From HGW-17 sp938004375 (GTDB lineage Bacteria; Myxococcota_A; Polyangia; HGW-17): 6,426 bases of DNA. Under the pieces are notes generated by a model. That model was not told the origin of the DNA and did not search any database. It saw nothing but the letters and a program-made list of their open reading frames with translations. The stretch is from assembly GCA_036802685.1 (NCBI GenBank), contig DAIRVS010000197.1:1-6426 (forward strand), written 5' to 3'. Numbering within the stretch: the stretch's first letter is position 1; every line of letters begins with the position of its first letter. Position numbers and translations under genes: made by a program. Positions 5,674-6,426 of the stretch are shown here, in pieces.

Positions 5674-5720
5674 GATGAATCCTCCTGAGATTCCGGTAGT
5701 TGAGTGGCACAATCGCCGAT

Positions 5721-5785
5721 GACCCCCCTTGGGAGGTCCCCTGGTGAACTTCCTGTTCAGTGGGAATCGACGCGTGCTGCGTCGA
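5721..5785 (-). other. Structured 5' leader of the Cys-rich lipoprotein mRNA
   Basis: Two hairpins can form in the predicted leader. One is TCGACGC-gtgct-GCGTCGA (5767-5785), a perfect 7-bp stem within about 20 bases of the predicted start. The other is GACCTCC-CAAG-GGGGGTC (5721-5738, minus strand), with one G-U pair. Neither is followed by a T-tract and neither covers the AGGAGG site. They may stabilise the mRNA or regulate it; I recognise no riboswitch class. Confidence 0.35.
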
Positions 5786-5795
5786 CCGTGCAACC

Positions 5796-5848
5796 TTTAT
5801 CCGTCAAACGCGATCCTCTGTCAAGGATCGTGTCCGCGATGTCCGCGA
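5796..5848 (-). promoter_or_regulatory. Promoter and likely operators of the Cys-rich lipoprotein gene
   Basis: The minus strand has a perfect TTGACA (5819-5824), 17 bases, and GATAAA (5796-5801, 4/6), placing the start near 5789 with a leader of about 115 bases. An inverted repeat CGATCC-8-GGATCG (5811-5830) holds the -35 box in its centre. Directly upstream is a perfect tandem repeat of the 9-mer TGTCCGCGA (5831-5848, plus-strand reading), placed where an activator would touch polymerase. Sites and spacing are seen; regulator binding is inferred. Confidence 0.65.
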
Positions 5849-5929
5849 AAGCCTGGGTGGACGCAGGCAGAGGACAGGTGTGGGCGTGGGTTTTCCCCGC
5901 GACGTCATTTTTGAGGGCCGGGAATTCGA

Positions 5930-5958
5930 TTGCCAACCTGGACCGGTTCCGGTAGAGA
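5930..5958 (+). promoter_or_regulatory. Candidate promoter of the VOC-family gene
   Basis: TTGCCA (5930-5935, 5/6) is followed after 17 bases by TAGAGA (5953-5958, only 3/6). The inverted repeat ACCGG-TT-CCGGT (5942-5953) fills most of the spacer and could be an operator. The predicted leader is about 42 bases. The weak -10 keeps confidence low. Confidence 0.4.
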
Positions 5959-6006
5959 ATCGAGGAATCGGTGGGAAGACCCGCCGAGTTCCTCGAGGAG
6001 AATCGG

Positions 6007-6372
6007 ATGAACCTCTCTTTTGTGACCATTCATGTGCAGGATCTGCCCGGGACCGTGGATTTCTATCGCCAGGTCATGGGCTTCGAGGTGGAGCGGCAGT
6101 TCACGGCCGGTCCCGGAGTGGAGATCGTCTTCATGAAAGACGGCGCCGGCGGGACGCTCGAATTCATCCGCGGCGCCGGCGGGCCGGTCGAGGCGAAGGG
6201 CATCTCCCTGGGGTTCGTCGTGCCCGACGCCGCCGCGACCGCCGCCCATCTGGGCGCCCACGGCGTGCGGATCGTCCACGGGCCGGCGACCACGCCGGGC
6301 GGAGTCGTGCTGCTGCACGCGCTGGATCCCAACGGCGTCGAGCTCGGCTTCGTGCAATATCCCCGCGCCTGA
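6007..6372 (+). CDS. VOC superfamily (glyoxalase/bleomycin-resistance-like) protein
   Basis: The 121-residue product has the two beta-alpha-beta-beta-beta modules of the vicinal oxygen chelate fold: VTIHVQDLPGTVDFYRQVMGFEV (residues 6-28), VEIVFMKDGAGGTLEFIRG (38-56), then ISLGFVVPDAAATAAHL (67-82) and the closing DPNGVELGFVQYP (107-119). Length is typical of single-domain members. Aligned by eye with glyoxalase I, the first His is Phe5, the first Glu is Glu52, the second His is Ser68 and the last Glu is Gly114. Most metal ligands are therefore absent, and a metal-free binding or stress role is likelier than glyoxalase activity. His9 lies near the site but out of register. The ATG at 6007 has GAGGAG six bases upstream; a GTG at 5971 would add 12 residues without family similarity. 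The gene is divergent from the lipoprotein gene and stands alone to the window end. Confidence 0.92.
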   Translation: MNLSFVTIHVQDLPGTVDFYRQVMGFEVERQFTAGPGVEIVFMKDGAGGTLEFIRGAGGPVEAKGISLGFVVPDAAATAAHLGAHGVRIVHGPATTPGGVVLLHALDPNGVELGFVQYPRA

Positions 6373-6379
6373 GGCGCGG
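6363..6379 (+). other. Perfect hairpin centred on the VOC stop codon
   Basis: CCGCGCC (6363-6369) and GGCGCGG (6373-6379) form a 7-bp all-G-C stem whose 3-base loop is exactly the TGA stop codon. No T-tract follows, so it is not a standard intrinsic terminator. It may protect the mRNA 3' end or may be chance in G+C-rich DNA. Confidence 0.35.
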
Positions 6380-6397
6380 TCCGGGCGTGTGTCCCGA

Positions 6398-6426
6398 GGG
6401 GTCAGGAGAATCGGAAAAGGGGTCAG
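6398..6426 (+). repeat. Direct repeat GGGGTCAG at the window end
   Basis: The 8-mer GGGGTCAG occurs at 6398-6405 and 6419-6426 with a 13-base spacer. The motif AAAAGGGGTCAG resembles flanks of dispersed REP-like or transposase-associated repeats that I have seen in other genomes, but only its edge is visible here, so the element type cannot be decided. Confidence 0.3.

Noticed and set aside
4933..5688. Plus-strand 251-codon frame opposite the Cys-rich lipoprotein gene
   Set aside because: It has low-complexity Val/Gly composition and no start signal. The minus-strand lipoprotein has AGGAGG, a lipobox and regular Cys modules.
5851..5868. Inverted repeat GCCTG-8-CAGGC in the divergent intergenic region
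   Set aside because: Five-base arms are expected by chance in G+C-rich DNA, and the position fits neither promoter.
1..6426. CRISPR array or complete insertion sequence
   Set aside because: No regularly spaced repeats of 20 to 40 bases, no terminal inverted repeats around a transposase frame, and no transposase or integrase motifs were seen in any plausible gene.

Overview
The window reads as a G+C-rich bacterial chromosome segment, with one A+T-rich stretch (bases 1 to about 220, roughly 36% G+C by hand count) joined to its left end. Two secreted lipoproteins look like those of predatory or complex deltaproteobacterial lineages: one has Asn-rich linkers and Cys-rich modules, the other Ig-like folds with DxDxDG loops. 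Both tRNAs read G-ending codons, which fits a G+C-rich genome. My best guess is Myxococcota/Bradymonadota or a relative. This is inference from protein style; no marker in the window decides it.

Left part (1-1432, plus strand): a stop-free but start-less minus-strand reading frame in the A+T-rich DNA abuts a 5'-truncated abiEi antitoxin gene. This overlaps by 4 bases a full-length abiEii nucleotidyltransferase toxin gene (type IV toxin-antitoxin / abortive infection). A strong hairpin terminator closes the cassette.

Convergent to it lies a two-gene tRNA transcript on the minus strand, tRNA-Gln(CUG) then tRNA-Glu(CUC). Its near-consensus promoter carries an UP-like element and an inverted repeat across the -35 box.

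Centre (1783-5673, all minus strand, but apparently separate transcription units). In order of transcription: a Cys-rich lipoprotein with four 4-Cys modules; its terminator, whose T-tract merges with the -35 box of murD; murD (UDP-N-acetylmuramoylalanine--D-glutamate ligase, peptidoglycan precursor synthesis), with no other cell-wall gene beside it; and an Ig-like/Ca-loop exported protein of unknown role.

Right part (5674-6426): a 333-base divergent regulatory region serves the Cys-rich lipoprotein to the left and a small VOC (glyoxalase-like) gene to the right. That VOC protein seems to have lost most metal-ligand positions of the family. The window ends in a short repeated GGGGTCAG motif.

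I see no CRISPR array, complete insertion sequence or obvious novel multi-gene system. The most notable items are the compositional junction inside abiEi, the orphan-like AbiEii toxin at a tRNA site, the unrecognised A+T-rich gene fragment, and the structured lipoprotein promoter.
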